A DNA stretch of 64,000 nucleotides from Auanema rhodensis. Taxonomy: Eukaryota > Nematoda > Chromadorea > Rhabditida > Rhabditidae. The translations under genes were made by a program, and so were the position numbers. The notes under the pieces are model-generated. The model saw only the letters and a list, made by a program, of their open reading frames with translations. It did not search any database and was not told the origin of the DNA. Below, in pieces: positions 51,851 to 64,000 of the stretch (positions within the stretch are counted from its first letter, which is position 1; each line of letters opens with the position of its first letter). Where the stretch lies: contig OZ059900.1 of NCBI GenBank assembly GCA_964057225.1, positions 21,033,638 through 21,097,637 of the forward strand, given 5' to 3'.

Positions 51851-53099
51851 TATTCTGAGGGCACGCCCCTTATGGCTAATATTGATTAAATCGATTTTTG
51901 TTCATATGAGTCGTCAAATGCAACGAATTTCAGCGTGTTACATACTAAAATGAAGCATTTTACATGCTGCACACTAGAAAAATACAAAAACACAGTATTT
52001 CCCATGAGAAATATTTTATTATGCTGGAAAACCAGTTTTTGGAAATTTCGCTGTAAACAAGGTTTTGACTTACGATTTCATGTGTTCAAACTCATGCAAT
52101 GTCAATGAAACCTAGCTCAAAATTGTTCGTACAACGTCTAGTCCCACTTTCACGACAAAAAAACAGGGGTTAGAAAATTAAGGAAATTAGCATATTCTGA
52201 GGGCACGCCCCTTATGGCTAATATTGATTAAATCGATTTTTGTTCATATGAGTCGTCAAATGCAACGAATTTCAGCGTGTTACATACTAAAATGAAGCAT
52301 TTTACATGCTGAACACTAGAAAAATACAAAAACACAGTATTTCCCATGAGAAATATTTTATTATGCTGGAAAACCAGTTTTTGGAAATTTCGCTGTAAAC
52401 AAGGTTTTGACTTACGATTTCATGTGTTCAAACTCATGCAATGTCAATGAAACCTAGCTCAAAATTGTTCGTACAACGTCTAGTTCCACTTTCACGACAA
52501 AAAAACAGGGGTTAGAAAATTAAGGGAATTAGCATATTCTGAGGGCACGCCCCTTATGGCTAATATTGATTAAATCGATTTTTGTTCATATGAGTCGTCA
52601 AATGCAACGAATTTCAGCGTGTTACATACTAAAATGAAGCATTTCACATGCTGAACACTAGAAAAATACAAAAACACAGTATTTCCCATGAGAAATATTT
52701 TATTATGCTGGAAAACCAGTTTTTGGAAATTTCGCTGTAAACAAGGTTTTGACTTACGATTTCATGTGTTCAAACTCATGCAATGTCAATGAAACCTAGC
52801 TCAAAATTGTTCGTACAACGTCTAGTCCCACTTTCACGACAAAAAAACAGAGGTTAGAAAATTAAGGAAATTAGCATATTCTGAGGGCACGCCCCTTATG
52901 GCTAATATTGATTAAATCGATTTTTGTTCATATGAGTCGTCAAATGCAACGAATTTCAGCGTGTTACATACTAAAATGAAGTATTTTACATGCTGAACAC
53001 TAGAAAAATACAAAAACACAGTATTTCCCATGAAAAATATTTTATTATGCTGGAAAACCAGTTTTTGGAAATTTCGCTGTAAACAAGGTTTTGACTTAC

Positions 53100-56000
53100 G
53101 ATTTCATGTGTTCAAACTCATGCAATGTCAATGAAACCTAGCTCAAAATTGTTCGTACAACGTCTAGTTCCACTTTCACGACAAAAAAACAGGGGTTAGA
53201 AAATTAAGGAAATTAGCATATTCTGAGGGCACGCCCCTTATGGCTAATATTGATTAAATCGATTTTTGTTCATATGAGTCGTCAAATGCAACGAATTTCA
53301 GCGTGTTACATACTAAAATGAAGCATTTTACATGCTGAACACTAGAAAAATACAAAAACACAGTATTTCCCATGAGAAATATTTTATTATGCTGGAAAAC
53401 CAGTTTTTGGAAATTTCGCTGTAAACAAGGTTTTGACTTACGATTTCATGTGTTCAAACTCATGCAATGTCAATGAAACCTAGCTCAAAATTGTTCGTAC
53501 AACGTCTAGTCCCACTTTCACGACAAAAAAACAGGGGTTAGAAAATTAAGGAAATTAGCATATTCTGAGGGCACGCCCCTTATGGCTAATATTGATTAAA
53601 TCGATTTTTGTTCATATGAGTCGTCAAATGCAACGAATTTCAGCGTGTTACATACTAAAATGAAGCATTTTACATGCTGAACACTAGAAAAATACAAAAA
53701 CACAGTATTTCCCATGAGAAATATTTTATTATGCTGGAAAACCAGTTTTTGGAAATTTCGCTGTAAACAAGGTTTTGACTTACGATTTCATGTGTTCAAA
53801 CTCATGCAATGTCAATGAAACCTAGCTCAAAATTGTTCGTACAACGTCTAGTTCCACTTTCACGACAAAAAAACAGGGGTTAGAAAATTAAGGGAATTAG
53901 CATATTCTGAGGGCACGCCCCTTATGGCTAATATTGATTAAATCGATTTTTGTTCATATGAGTCGTCAAATGCAACGAATTTCAGCGTGTTACATACTAA
54001 AATGAAGCATTTCACATGCTGAACACTAGAAAAATACAAAAACACAGTATTTCCCATGAGAAATATTTTATTATGCTGGAAAACCAGTTTTTGGAAATTT
54101 CGCTGTAAACAAGGTTTTGACTTACGATTTCATGTGTTCAAACTCATGCAATGTCAATGAAACCTAGCTCAAAATTGTTCGTACAACGTCTAGTCCCACT
54201 TTCACGACAAAAAAACAGAGGTTAGAAAATTAAGGAAATTAGCATATTCTGAGGGCACGCCCCTTATGGCTAATATTGATTAAATCGATTTTTGTTCATA
54301 TGAGTCGTCAAATGCAACGAATTTCAGCGTGTTACATACTAAAATGAAGTATTTTACATGCTGAACACTAGAAAAATACAAAAACACAGTATTTCCCATG
54401 AAAAATATTTTATTATGCTGGAAAACCAGTTTTTGGAAATTTCGCTGTAAACAAGGTTTTGACTTACGATTTCATGTGTTCAAACTCATGCAATGTCAAT
54501 GAAACCTAGCTCAAAATTGTTCGTACAACGTCTAGTTCCACTTTCACGACAAAAAAACAGGGGTTAGAAAATTAAGGGAATTAGCATATTCTGAGGGCAC
54601 GCCCCTTATGGCTAATATTGATTAAATCGATTTTTGTTCATATGAGTCGTCAAATGCAACGAATTTCAGCGTGTTACATACTAAAATGAAGCATTTTACA
54701 TGCTGAACACTAGAAAAATACAAAAACACAGTATTTCCCATGAGAAATATTTTATTATGCTGGAAAACCAGTTTTTGGAAATTTCGCTGTAAACAAGGTT
54801 TTGACTTACGATTTCATGTGTTCAAACTCATGCAATGTCAATGAAACCTAGCTCAAAATTGTTCGTACAACGTCTAGTTCCACTTTCACGACAAAAAAAC
54901 AGGGGTTAGAAAATTAAGGAAATTAGCATATTCTGAGGGCACGCCCCTTATGGCTAATATTGATTAAATCGATTTTTGTTCATATGAGTCGTCAAATGCA
55001 ACGAATTTCAGCGTGTTACATACTAAAATGAAGCATTTTACATGCTGAACACTAGAAAAATACAAAAACACAGTATTTCCCATGAGAAATATTTTATTAT
55101 GCTGGAAAACCAGTTTTTGGAAATTTCGCTGTAAACAAGGTTTTGACTTACGATTTCATGTGTTCAAACTCATGCAATGTCAATGAAACCTAGCTCAAAA
55201 TTGTTCGTACAACGTCTAGTCCCACTTTCACGACAAAAAAACAGGGGTTAGAAAATTAAGGGAATTAGCATATTCTGAGGGCACGCCCCTTATGGCTAAT
55301 ATTGATTAAATCGATTTTTGTTCATATGAGTCGTCAATTGCAACGAATTTCAGCGTGTTACATACTAAAATGAAGCATTTTACATGCTGAACACTAGAAA
55401 AATACAAAAACACAGTATTTCCCATGAGAAATATTTTATTATGCTGGAAAACCAGTTTTTGGAAATTTCGCTGTAAACAAGGTTTTGACTTACGATTTCA
55501 TGTGTTCAAACTCATGCAATGTCAATAAAACCTAGCTCAAAATTGTTTGTACAACGTCTAGTCCCACTTTCACGGCCAAAAAACAGGGGTTAGAAAATTA
55601 AGGAAATTAGCATATTCTGAGGGCACGCCCCTTATGGCTAATATTGATTAAATCGATTTTTGTTCATATGAGTCGTCAAATGCAACGAATTTCAGCGTGT
55701 TACATACTAAAATGAAGCATTTTACATGCTGAACACTAGAAAAATACAAAAACACAGTATTTCCCATGAGAAATATTTTATTATGCTGGAAAACCAGTTT
55801 TTGGAAATTTCGCTGTAAACAAGGTTTTGACTTACGATTTCATGTGTTCAAACTCATGCAATGTCAATGAAACCTAGCTCAAAATTGTTCGTACAACGTC
55901 TAGTCCCACTTTCCCGACAAAAAAACAGGGGTTAGAAAATTAAGGAAATTAGCATATTCTGAGGGCACGCCCCTTATGGCTAATATTGATTAAATCGATT

Positions 56001-59000
56001 TTTGTTCATATGAGTCGTCAAATGCAACGAATTTCAGCGTGTTACATACTAAAATGAAGCATTTTACATGCTGAACACTAGAAAAATACAAAAACACAGT
56101 ATTTCCCATGAGAAATATTTTATTATGCTGGAAAACCAGTTTTTGGAAATTTCGCTGTAAACAAGGTTTTGACTTACGATTTCATGTGTTCAAACTCATG
56201 CAATGTCAATGAAACCTAGCTCAAAATTGTTCGTACAACGTCTAGTCCCACTTTCACAACAAAAAAACAGGGGTTAGAAAATTAAGGGAATTAGCATATT
56301 CTGAGGGCACGCCCCTTATGGCTAATATTGATTAAATCGATTTTTGTTCATATGAGTCGTCAAATGCAACGAATTTCAGCGTGTTACATACTAAAATGAA
56401 GCATTTTACATGCTGAACACTAGAAAAATACAAAAACACAGTATTTCCCATGAGAAATATTTTATTATGCTGGAAAACCAGTTTTTGGAAATTTCGCTGT
56501 AAACAAGGTTTTGACTTACGATTTCATGTGTTCAAACTCATGCAATGTCAATGAAACCTAGCTCAAAATTGTTCGTACAACGTCTAGTCCCACTTTCACG
56601 TGAAAAAAACAGGGGTTAGAAAATTAAGGAAATTAGCATATTCTGAGGGCACGCCCCTTATGGCTAATATTGATTAAATCGATTTTTGTTCATATGAGTC
56701 GTCAAATGCAACGAATTTCAGCGTGTTACATACTAAAATGAAGCATTTTACATGCTGAACACTAGAAAAATACAAAAACACAGTATTTCCCATGAGAAAT
56801 ATTTTATTATGCTGGAAAACCAGTTTTTGGAAATTTCGCTGTAAACAAGGTTTTGACTTACGATTTCATGTGTTCAAACTCATGCAATGTCAATAAAACC
56901 TAGCTCAAAATTGTTTGTACAACGTCTAGTCCCACTTTCACGGCCAAAAAACAGCGGTTAGAAAATTAAGGAAATTAGCATATTCTGAGGGCACGCCCCT
57001 TATGGCTAATATTGATTAAATCGATTTTTGTTCATATGAGTCGTCAATTGCAACGAATTTCAGCGTGTTACATACTAAAATGAAGCATTTTACATGCTGA
57101 ACACTAGAAAAATACAAAAACACAGTATTTCCCATGAGAAATATTTTATTATGCTGGAAAACCAGTTTTTGGAAATTTCGCTGTAAACAAGGTTTTGACT
57201 TACGATTTCATGTGTTCAAACTCATGCAATGTCAATGAAACCTAGCTCAAAATTGTTCGTACAACGTCTAGTTCCACTTTCACGACAAAAAAACAGGGGT
57301 TAGAAAATTAAGGAAATTAGCATATTCTGAGGGCACGCCCCTTATGGCTAATATTGATTAAATCGATTTTTGTTCATATGAGTCGTCAAATGCAACGAAT
57401 TTCAGCGTGTTACATACTAAAATGAAGCATTTTACATGCTGAACACTAGAAAAATACAAAAACACAGTATTTCCCATGAGAAATATTTTATTATGCTGGA
57501 AAACCAGTTTTTGGAAATTTCGCTGTAAACAAGGTTTTGACTTACGATTTCATGTGTTCAAACTCATGCAATGTCAATGAAACCTAGCTCAAAATTGTTC
57601 GTACAACGTCTAGTCCCACTTTCACGACAAAAAAACAGGGGTTAGAAAATTAAGGAAATTAGCATATTCTGAGGGCACGCCCCTTATGGCTAATATTGAT
57701 TAAATCGATTTTTGTTCATATGAGTCGTCAAATGCAACGAATTTCAGCGTGTTACATACTAAAATGAAGCATTTTACATGCTGAACACTAGAAAAATACA
57801 AAAACACAGTATTTCCCATGAGAAATATTTTATTATGCTGGAAAACCAGTTTTTGGAAATTTCGCTGTAAACAAGGTTTTGACTTACGATTTCATGTGTT
57901 CAAACTCATGCAATGTCAATGAAACCTAGCTCAAAATTGTTCGTACAACGTCTAGTTCCACTTTCACGACAAAAAAACAGGGGTTAGAAAATTAAGGGAA
58001 TTAGCATATTCTGAGGGCACGCCCCTTATGGCTAATATTGATTAAATCGATTTTTGTTCATATGAGTCGTCAAATGCAACGAATTTCAGCGTGTTACATA
58101 CTAAAATGAAGCATTTCACATGCTGAACACTAGAAAAATACAAAAACACAGTATTTCCCATGAGAAATATTTTATTATGCTGGAAAACCAGTTTTTGGAA
58201 ATTTCGCTGTAAACAAGGTTTTGACTTACGATTTCATGTGTTCAAACTCATGCAATGTCAATGAAACCTAGCTCAAAATTGTTCGTACAACGTCTAGTCC
58301 CACTTTCACGACAAAAAAACAGAGGTTAGAAAATTAAGGAAATTAGCATATTCTGAGGGCACGCCCCTTATGGCTAATATTGATTAAATCGATTTTTGTT
58401 CATATGAGTCGTCAAATGCAACGAATTTCAGCGTGTTACATACTAAAATGAAGTATTTTACATGCTGAACACTAGAAAAATACAAAAACACAGTATTTCC
58501 CATGAAAAATATTTTATTATGCTGGAAAACCAGTTTTTGGAAATTTCGCTGTAAACAAGGTTTTGACTTACGATTTCATGTGTTCAAACTCATGCAATGT
58601 CAATGAAACCTAGCTCAAAATTGTTCGTACAACGTCTAGTTCCACTTTCACGACAAAAAAACAGGGGTTAGAAAATTAAGGGAATTAGCATATTCTGAGG
58701 GCACGCCCCTTATGGCTAATATTGATTAAATCGATTTTTGTTCATATGAGTCGTCAAATGCAACGAATTTCAGCGTGTTACATACTAAAATGAAGCATTT
58801 TACATGCTGAACACTAGAAAAATACAAAAACACAGTATTTCCCATGAGAAATATTTTATTATGCTGGAAAACCAGTTTTTGGAAATTTCGCTGTAAACAA
58901 GGTTTTGACTTACGATTTCATGTGTTCAAACTCATGCAATGTCAATGAAACCTAGCTCAAAATTGTTCGTACAACGTCTAGTTCCACTTTCACGACAAAA

Positions 59001-59430
59001 AAACAGGGGTTAGAAAATTAAGGAAATTAGCATATTCTGAGGGCACGCCCCTTATGGCTAATATTGATTAAATCGATTTTTGTTCATATGAGTCGTCAAA
59101 TGCAACGAATTTCAGCGTGTTACATACTAAAATGAAGCATTTTACATGCTGAACACTAGAAAAATACAAAAACACAGTATTTCCCATGAGAAATATTTTA
59201 TTATGCTGGAAAACCAGTTTTTGGAAATTTCGCTGTAAACAAGGTTTTGACTTACGATTTCATGTGTTCAAACTCATGCAATGTCAATGAAACCTAGCTC
59301 AAAATTGTTCGTACAACGTCTAGTCCCACTTTCACGACAAAAAAACAGGGGTTAGAAAATTAAGGGAATTAGCATATTCTGAGGGCACGCCCCTTATGGC
59401 TAATATTGATTAAATCGATTTTTGTTCATA
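53100..59430 (+). repeat. Block repeated at 12-monomer spacing
   Basis: A series of variants at 53.1-55.3 kb (TAGTTCC, TAGTCCC, AAGGGAAT with TTCACATG, CAGAGGTT with GAAGTATT and CATGAAAAAT) recurs at 57.2-59.4 kb, 4104 bp = 12 x 342 away. CAGAGGTT at 54216 matches 58320. A third CAGAGGTT lies four monomers upstream at 52848, so a 1368-bp tetramer duplication is nested at the left. The intervening monomers (55.3-57.1 kb) do not belong to the block; they hold CACGGCCAAA and GTCAATTGC variants. Confidence 0.8.
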
Positions 59431-62400
59431 TGAGTCGTCAAATGCAACGAATTTCAGCGTGTTACATACTAAAATGAAGCATTTTACATGCTGAACACTA
59501 GAAAAATACAAAAACACAGTATTTCCCATGAGAAATATTTTAATATGCTGGAAAACCAGTTTTTGGAAATTTCGCTGTAAACAAGGTTTTGACTTACGAT
59601 TTCATGTGTTCAAACTCATGCAATGTCAATGAAACCTAGCTCAAAATTGATTGTACAACGTCTAGTTCCACTTTCACGACAAAAAAACAGGGGTTAGAAA
59701 ATTAAGGGAATTAGCATATTCTGAGGGCACGCCCCTTATGGCTAATATTGATTAAATCGATTTTTGTTCATATGAGTCGTCAAATGCAACGAATTTCAGC
59801 GTGTTACATACTAAAATGAAGCATTTTACATGCTGAACACTAGAAAAATACAAAAACACAGTATTTCCCATGAGAAATATTTTATTATGCTGGAAAACCA
59901 GTTTTTGGAAATTTCGCTGTAAACAAGGTTTTGACTTACGATTTCATGTGTTCAAACTCATGCAATGTCAATGAAACCTAGCTCAAAATTGATTGTACAA
60001 CGTCTAGTTCCACTTTCACGACAAAAAAACAGGGGTTAGAAAATTAAGGGAATTAGCATATTCTGAGGGCACGCCCCTTATGGCTAATATTGATTAAATC
60101 GATTTTTGTTCATATGAGTCGTCAAATGCAACGAATTTCAGCGTGTTACATACTAAAATGAAGCATTTTACATGCTGAACACTAGAAAAATACAAAAACA
60201 CAGTATTTCCCATGAGAAATATTTTATTATGCTGGAAAACCAGTTTTTGGAAATTTCGCTGTAAACAAGGTTTTGACTTACGATTTCATGTGTTCAAACT
60301 CATGCAATGTCAATGAAACCTAGCTCAAAATTGTTCGTACAACGTCTAGTTCCACTTTCACGACAAAAAAACAGGGGTTAGAAAATTAAGGAAATTAGCA
60401 TATTCTGAGGGCACGCCCCTTATGGCTAATATTGATTAAATCGATTTTTGTTCATATGAGTCGTCAAATGCAACGAATTTCAGCGTGTTACATACTAAAA
60501 TGAAGCATTTTACATGCTGAACACTAGAAAAATACAAAAACACAGTATTTCCCATGAGAAATATTTTATTATGCTGGAAAACCAGTTTTTGGAAATTTCG
60601 CTCTAAACAAGGTTTTGACTTACGATTTCATGTGTTCAAACTCATGCAATGTCAATAAAACCTAGCTCAAAATTGTTTGTACAACGTCTAGTTCCACTTT
60701 CACGACAAAAAACAGGGGTTAGAAAATTAAGGAAATTAGCATATTCTGAGGGCACGCCCCTTATGGCTAATATTGATTAAATCGATTTTTGTTCATATGA
60801 GTCGTCAAATGCAACGAATTTCAGCGTGTTACATACTAAAATGAAGCATTTCACATGCTGAACACTAGAAAAATACAAAAACACAGTATTTCCCATGAGA
60901 AATATTTTATTATGCTGGAAAACCAGTTTTTGGAAATTTCGCTGTAAACTAGGTTTTGACTTACGATTTCATGTGTTCAAACTCATGCAATGTCAATGAA
61001 ACCTAGCTCAAAATTGTTCGTACAACGTCTAGTTCCACTTTCACGACAAAAAACAGGGGTTAGAAAATTAAGGAAATTAGCATATTCTGAGGGCACGCCC
61101 CTTATGGCTAATATTGATTAAATCGATTTTTGTTCATATGAGTCGTCAAATGCAACGAATTTCAGCGTGTTACATACTAAAATGAAGCATTTTACATGCT
61201 GAACACTAGAAAAATACAAAAACACAGTATTTCCCATGAGAAATATTTTATTATGCTGGAAAACCAGTTTTTGGAAATTTCGCTGTAAACAAGGTTTTGA
61301 CTTACGATTTCATGTGTTCAAACTCATGCAATGTCAATGAAACCTAGCTCAAAATTGTTCGTACAACGTCTAGTTCCACTTTCACGACAAAAAAACAGGG
61401 GTTAAAAAATTAAGGAAATTAGCATATTCTGAGGGCACGCCCCTTATGGCTAATATTGATTAAATCGATTTTTGTTCATATGAGTCGTCAAATGCAACGA
61501 ATTTCAGCGTGTAACATACACTAAAATGAACCATTTTACATGCTGAACACTAGAAAAATACAAAAACAAAGTATTTCCCATGAGAAATATTTTATTATGC
61601 TGGAAAACCAGTTTTTGGAAATTTCGCTGTAAATAAGGTTTTGACTTACGATTTCATGTGTTCAAACTCATGCAATGTCAATGAAACCTAGCTCAAAATT
61701 GTTCGTACAACGTCTAGTTCCACTTTCACGACAAAAAAACAGGGGTTAGAAAATTAAGGAAATTAGCATATTCTGAGGGCACGCCCCTTATGGCTAATAT
61801 TGATTAAATCGATTTTTGTTCATATGAGTCGTCAAATGCAACGAATTTCAGCGTGTTACATACTAAAATGAAGCATTTTACATGCTGAACACTAGAAAAA
61901 TACAAAAACACAGTATTTCCCATGAGAAATATTTTATTATGCTGGAAAACCAGTTTTTGGAAATTTCGCTGTAAACAAGGTTTTGACTTACGATTTCATG
62001 TGTTCAAACTCATGCAATGTCAATGAAACCTAGCTCAAAATTGTTTGTACAACGTCTAGTTCCACTTTCACGACAAAAAAACAGGGGTTAGAAAATTAAG
62101 GGAATTAGCATATTCTGAGGGCACGCCCCTTATGGCTAATATTGATTAAATCGATTTTTGTTCATATGAGTCGTCAAATGCAACGAATTTCAGCGTGTTA
62201 CATACTAAAATGAAGCATTTTACATGCTGAACACTAGAAAAATACAAAAACACAGTATTTCCCATGAGAAATATTTTATTATGCTGGAAAACCAGTTTTT
62301 GGAAATTTCGCTGTAAACAAGGTTTTGACTTACGATTTCATGTGTTCAAACTCATGCAATGTCAATGAAACCTAGCTCAAAATTGTTCGTACAACGTCTA

Positions 62401-63800
62401 GTCCCACTTTCACGACAAAAAAACAGGGGTTAGAAAATTAAGGAAATTAGCATATTCTGAGGGCACGCCCCTTATGGCTAATATTGATTAAATCGATTTT
62501 TGTTCATATGAGTCGTCAAATGCAACGAATTTCAGCGTGTTACATACTAAAATGAAGCATTTTACATGCTGAACACTAGAAAAATACAAAAACACAGTAT
62601 TTCCCATGAGAAATATTTTATTATGCTGGAAAACCAGTTTTTGGAAATTTCGCTGTAAACAAGGTTTTGACTTACGATTTCATGTGTTCAAACTCATGCA
62701 ATGTCAATGAAACCTAGCTCAAAATTGTTCGTACAACGTCTAGTCCCACTTTCCCGACAAAAAAACAGGGGTTAGAAAATTAAGGAAATTAGCATATTCT
62801 GAGGGCACGCCCCTTATGGCTAATATTGATTAAATCGATTTTTGTTCATATGAGTCGTCAAATGCAACGAATTTCAGCGTGTTACATACTAAAATGAAGC
62901 ATTTTACATGCTGAACACTAGAAAAATACAAAAACACAGTATTTCCCATGAGAAATATTTTATTATGCTGGAAAACCAGTTTTTGGAAATTTCGCTGTAA
63001 ACAAGGTTTTGACTTACGATTTCATGTGTTCAAACTCATGCAATGTCAATGAAACCTAGCTCAAAATTGTTCGTACAACGTCTAGTCCCACTTTCACGAC
63101 AAAAAAACAGGGGTTAGAAAATTAAGGAAATTAGCATATTCTGAGGGCACGCCCCTTATGGCTAATATTGATTAAATCGATTTTTGTTCATATGAGTCGT
63201 CAAATGCAACGAATTTCAGCGTGTTACATACTAAAATGAAGCATTTTACATGCTGAACACTAGAAAAATACAAAAACACAGTATTTCCCATGAGAAATAT
63301 TTTATTATGCTGGAAAACCAGTTTTTGGAAATTTCGCTGTAAACAAGGTTTTGACTTACGATTTCATGTGTTCAAACTCATGCAATGTCAATGAAACCTA
63401 GCTCAAAATTGTTCGTACAACGTCTAGTCCCACTTTCACGACAAAAAAACAGGGGTTAGAAAATTAAGGAAATTAGCATATTCTGAGGGCACGCCCCTTA
63501 TGGCTAATATTGATTAAATCGATTTTTGTTCATATGAGTCGTCAAATGCAACGAATTTCAGCGTGTTACATACTAAAATGAAGCATTTTACATGCTGAAC
63601 ACTAGAAAAATACAAAAACACAGTATTTCCCATGAGAAATATTTTATTATGCTGGAAAACCAGTTTTTGGAAATTTCGCTGTAAACAAGGTTTTGACTTA
63701 CGATTTCATGTGTTCAAACTCATGCAATGTCAATAAAACCTAGCTCAAAATTGTTTGTACAACGTCTAGTCCCACTTTCACGGCCAAAAAACAGGGGTTA
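55880..63800 (+). repeat. Variant pair repeated 20 monomers apart
   Basis: TTTCCCGACA at about 55911 and CACGGCCAAA at about 56940 recur at about 62751 and 63780, both exactly 6840 bp = 20 x 342 away. The monomers between them are similar in type. This suggests a larger repeating segment whose end lies beyond the window. Confidence 0.6.
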
Positions 63801-64000
63801 GAAAATTAAGGAAATTAGCATATTCTGAGGGCACGCCCCTTATGGCTAATATTGATTAAATCGATTTTTGTTCATATGAGTCGTCAAATGCAACGAATTT
63901 CAGCGTGTTACATACTAAAATGAAGCATTTTACATGCTGAACACTAGAAAAATACAAAAACACAGTATTTCCCATGAGAAATATTTTATTATGCTGGAAA

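Larger units (their letters stand above)
1..64000. repeat. 342-bp satellite DNA array filling the window
   Basis: Every part of the window can be read as copies of one 342-bp unit in one of two orientations. Landmarks spaced by exactly 342 bp (1, 343, 685, 1027, 1369) fix the period; departures are 1-2 bases, except for one 138-bp deletion and two strand switches. I counted 58 + 54 + 74 monomers in the three arms from the coordinates of fixed landmarks. The unit has about 34% G+C. I see no convincing half-repeat within it, so 342 bp is the basic period although it equals 2 x 171. All frames are interrupted by stops at regular intervals and no family of mobile element is recognisable. Such a uniform long array is typical of centromeric or pericentromeric heterochromatin in eukaryotes; the location is inference. 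I do not recognise the family by name. Confidence 0.97.
38655..64000 (+). repeat. Right arm: 74 head-to-tail monomers, + orientation
   Basis: The landmark AAATATTT runs from 38678 to 63989, which is 74 x 342 with a net gain of 3 bases, so no monomer is truncated. TTCGTAC is the prevailing central variant. The first ~8 kb still contain several perfect-palindrome copies (TCTCATGAGA at about 39.35, 40.04, 40.72, 41.74, 42.09, 42.77, 45.85 and 46.53 kb). From about 52 kb on, TAGTCCC and AAGGGAAT copies are common. The array continues past the end of the window. Confidence 0.95.

Noticed and set aside
1-64000. CRISPR array
   Set aside because: There are no short repeats separated by unique spacers. 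The whole 342-bp unit repeats, with near-identical sequence throughout, and no cas-like genes are present.
1-64000. Alpha satellite, because 342 = 2 x 171
   Set aside because: The sequence does not resemble the alpha-satellite consensus as I know it, has no detectable 171-bp half-repeat, lacks a good CENP-B box and shows no CpG depletion.
1-64000. Pol III gene or tRNA-derived SINE origin of the monomer
   Set aside because: I looked for A-box and B-box-like sequences and found no convincing pair at proper spacing, and there is no A-rich tail or target-site duplication between copies.
1-64000. A hidden novel gene system in the window
   Set aside because: All sequence is accounted for by the 342-bp unit, small indels, one 138-bp deletion and two joints. 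There is no room for additional genes.

Overview
The whole 64 kb window is one satellite-DNA array. I see no protein-coding gene, RNA gene, transposon, CRISPR array or unique flanking sequence. The unit is 342 bp (the same landmark recurs at 1, 343, 685, 1027, 1369 and so on). A hand count gives about 34% G+C (59 C and 56 G per unit). I count about 186 full-length-equivalent monomers plus partial copies at the window edges and joints. Copies differ by only a few substitutions and by 1-2 base indels, the latter mostly in one A-tract. This points to a eukaryotic heterochromatic block, pericentromeric or centromeric in style. CpG is not depleted (9 per consensus monomer, 9.7 expected from composition), which argues mildly against a vertebrate or other heavily CpG-methylated genome. 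An invertebrate source fits best, but I cannot name the species or the satellite family.

Layout. (1) Left arm, 1-20057: 58 monomers in the + orientation plus a partial copy, with a dimeric A/B alternation and larger tandem blocks of about 1.37 kb and 4.4 kb. (2) Joint J1, 20058-20089: a short mosaic where the array turns round. (3) Inverted arm, 20090-38654: about 54 monomers on the opposite strand. Its first ~680 bp carry left-arm variants and end at a 138-bp deletion joint (20768/20769). Beyond that joint the monomers are of the right-arm type. (4) Joint J2, 38654/38655: a clean joint back to + orientation. (5) Right arm, 38655-64000: 74 monomers with no truncated copy, organised in overlapping blocks 3-20 monomers long.

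Inside each monomer there is repeated dyad symmetry: an 18-bp palindrome that is perfect in one variant and broken by a single base in the other; a 37-bp imperfect hairpin around the only G+C-rich patch; a 10-bp ATCGAT-centred palindrome; a CTGG/CCAG mini-hairpin; and a 17-bp stretch with partial resemblance to the CENP-B box. Nothing here works together as an encoded pathway. The points of interest are the array architecture, the history recorded by its linked variants, and the symmetric elements as possible protein-binding or fold-back sites.
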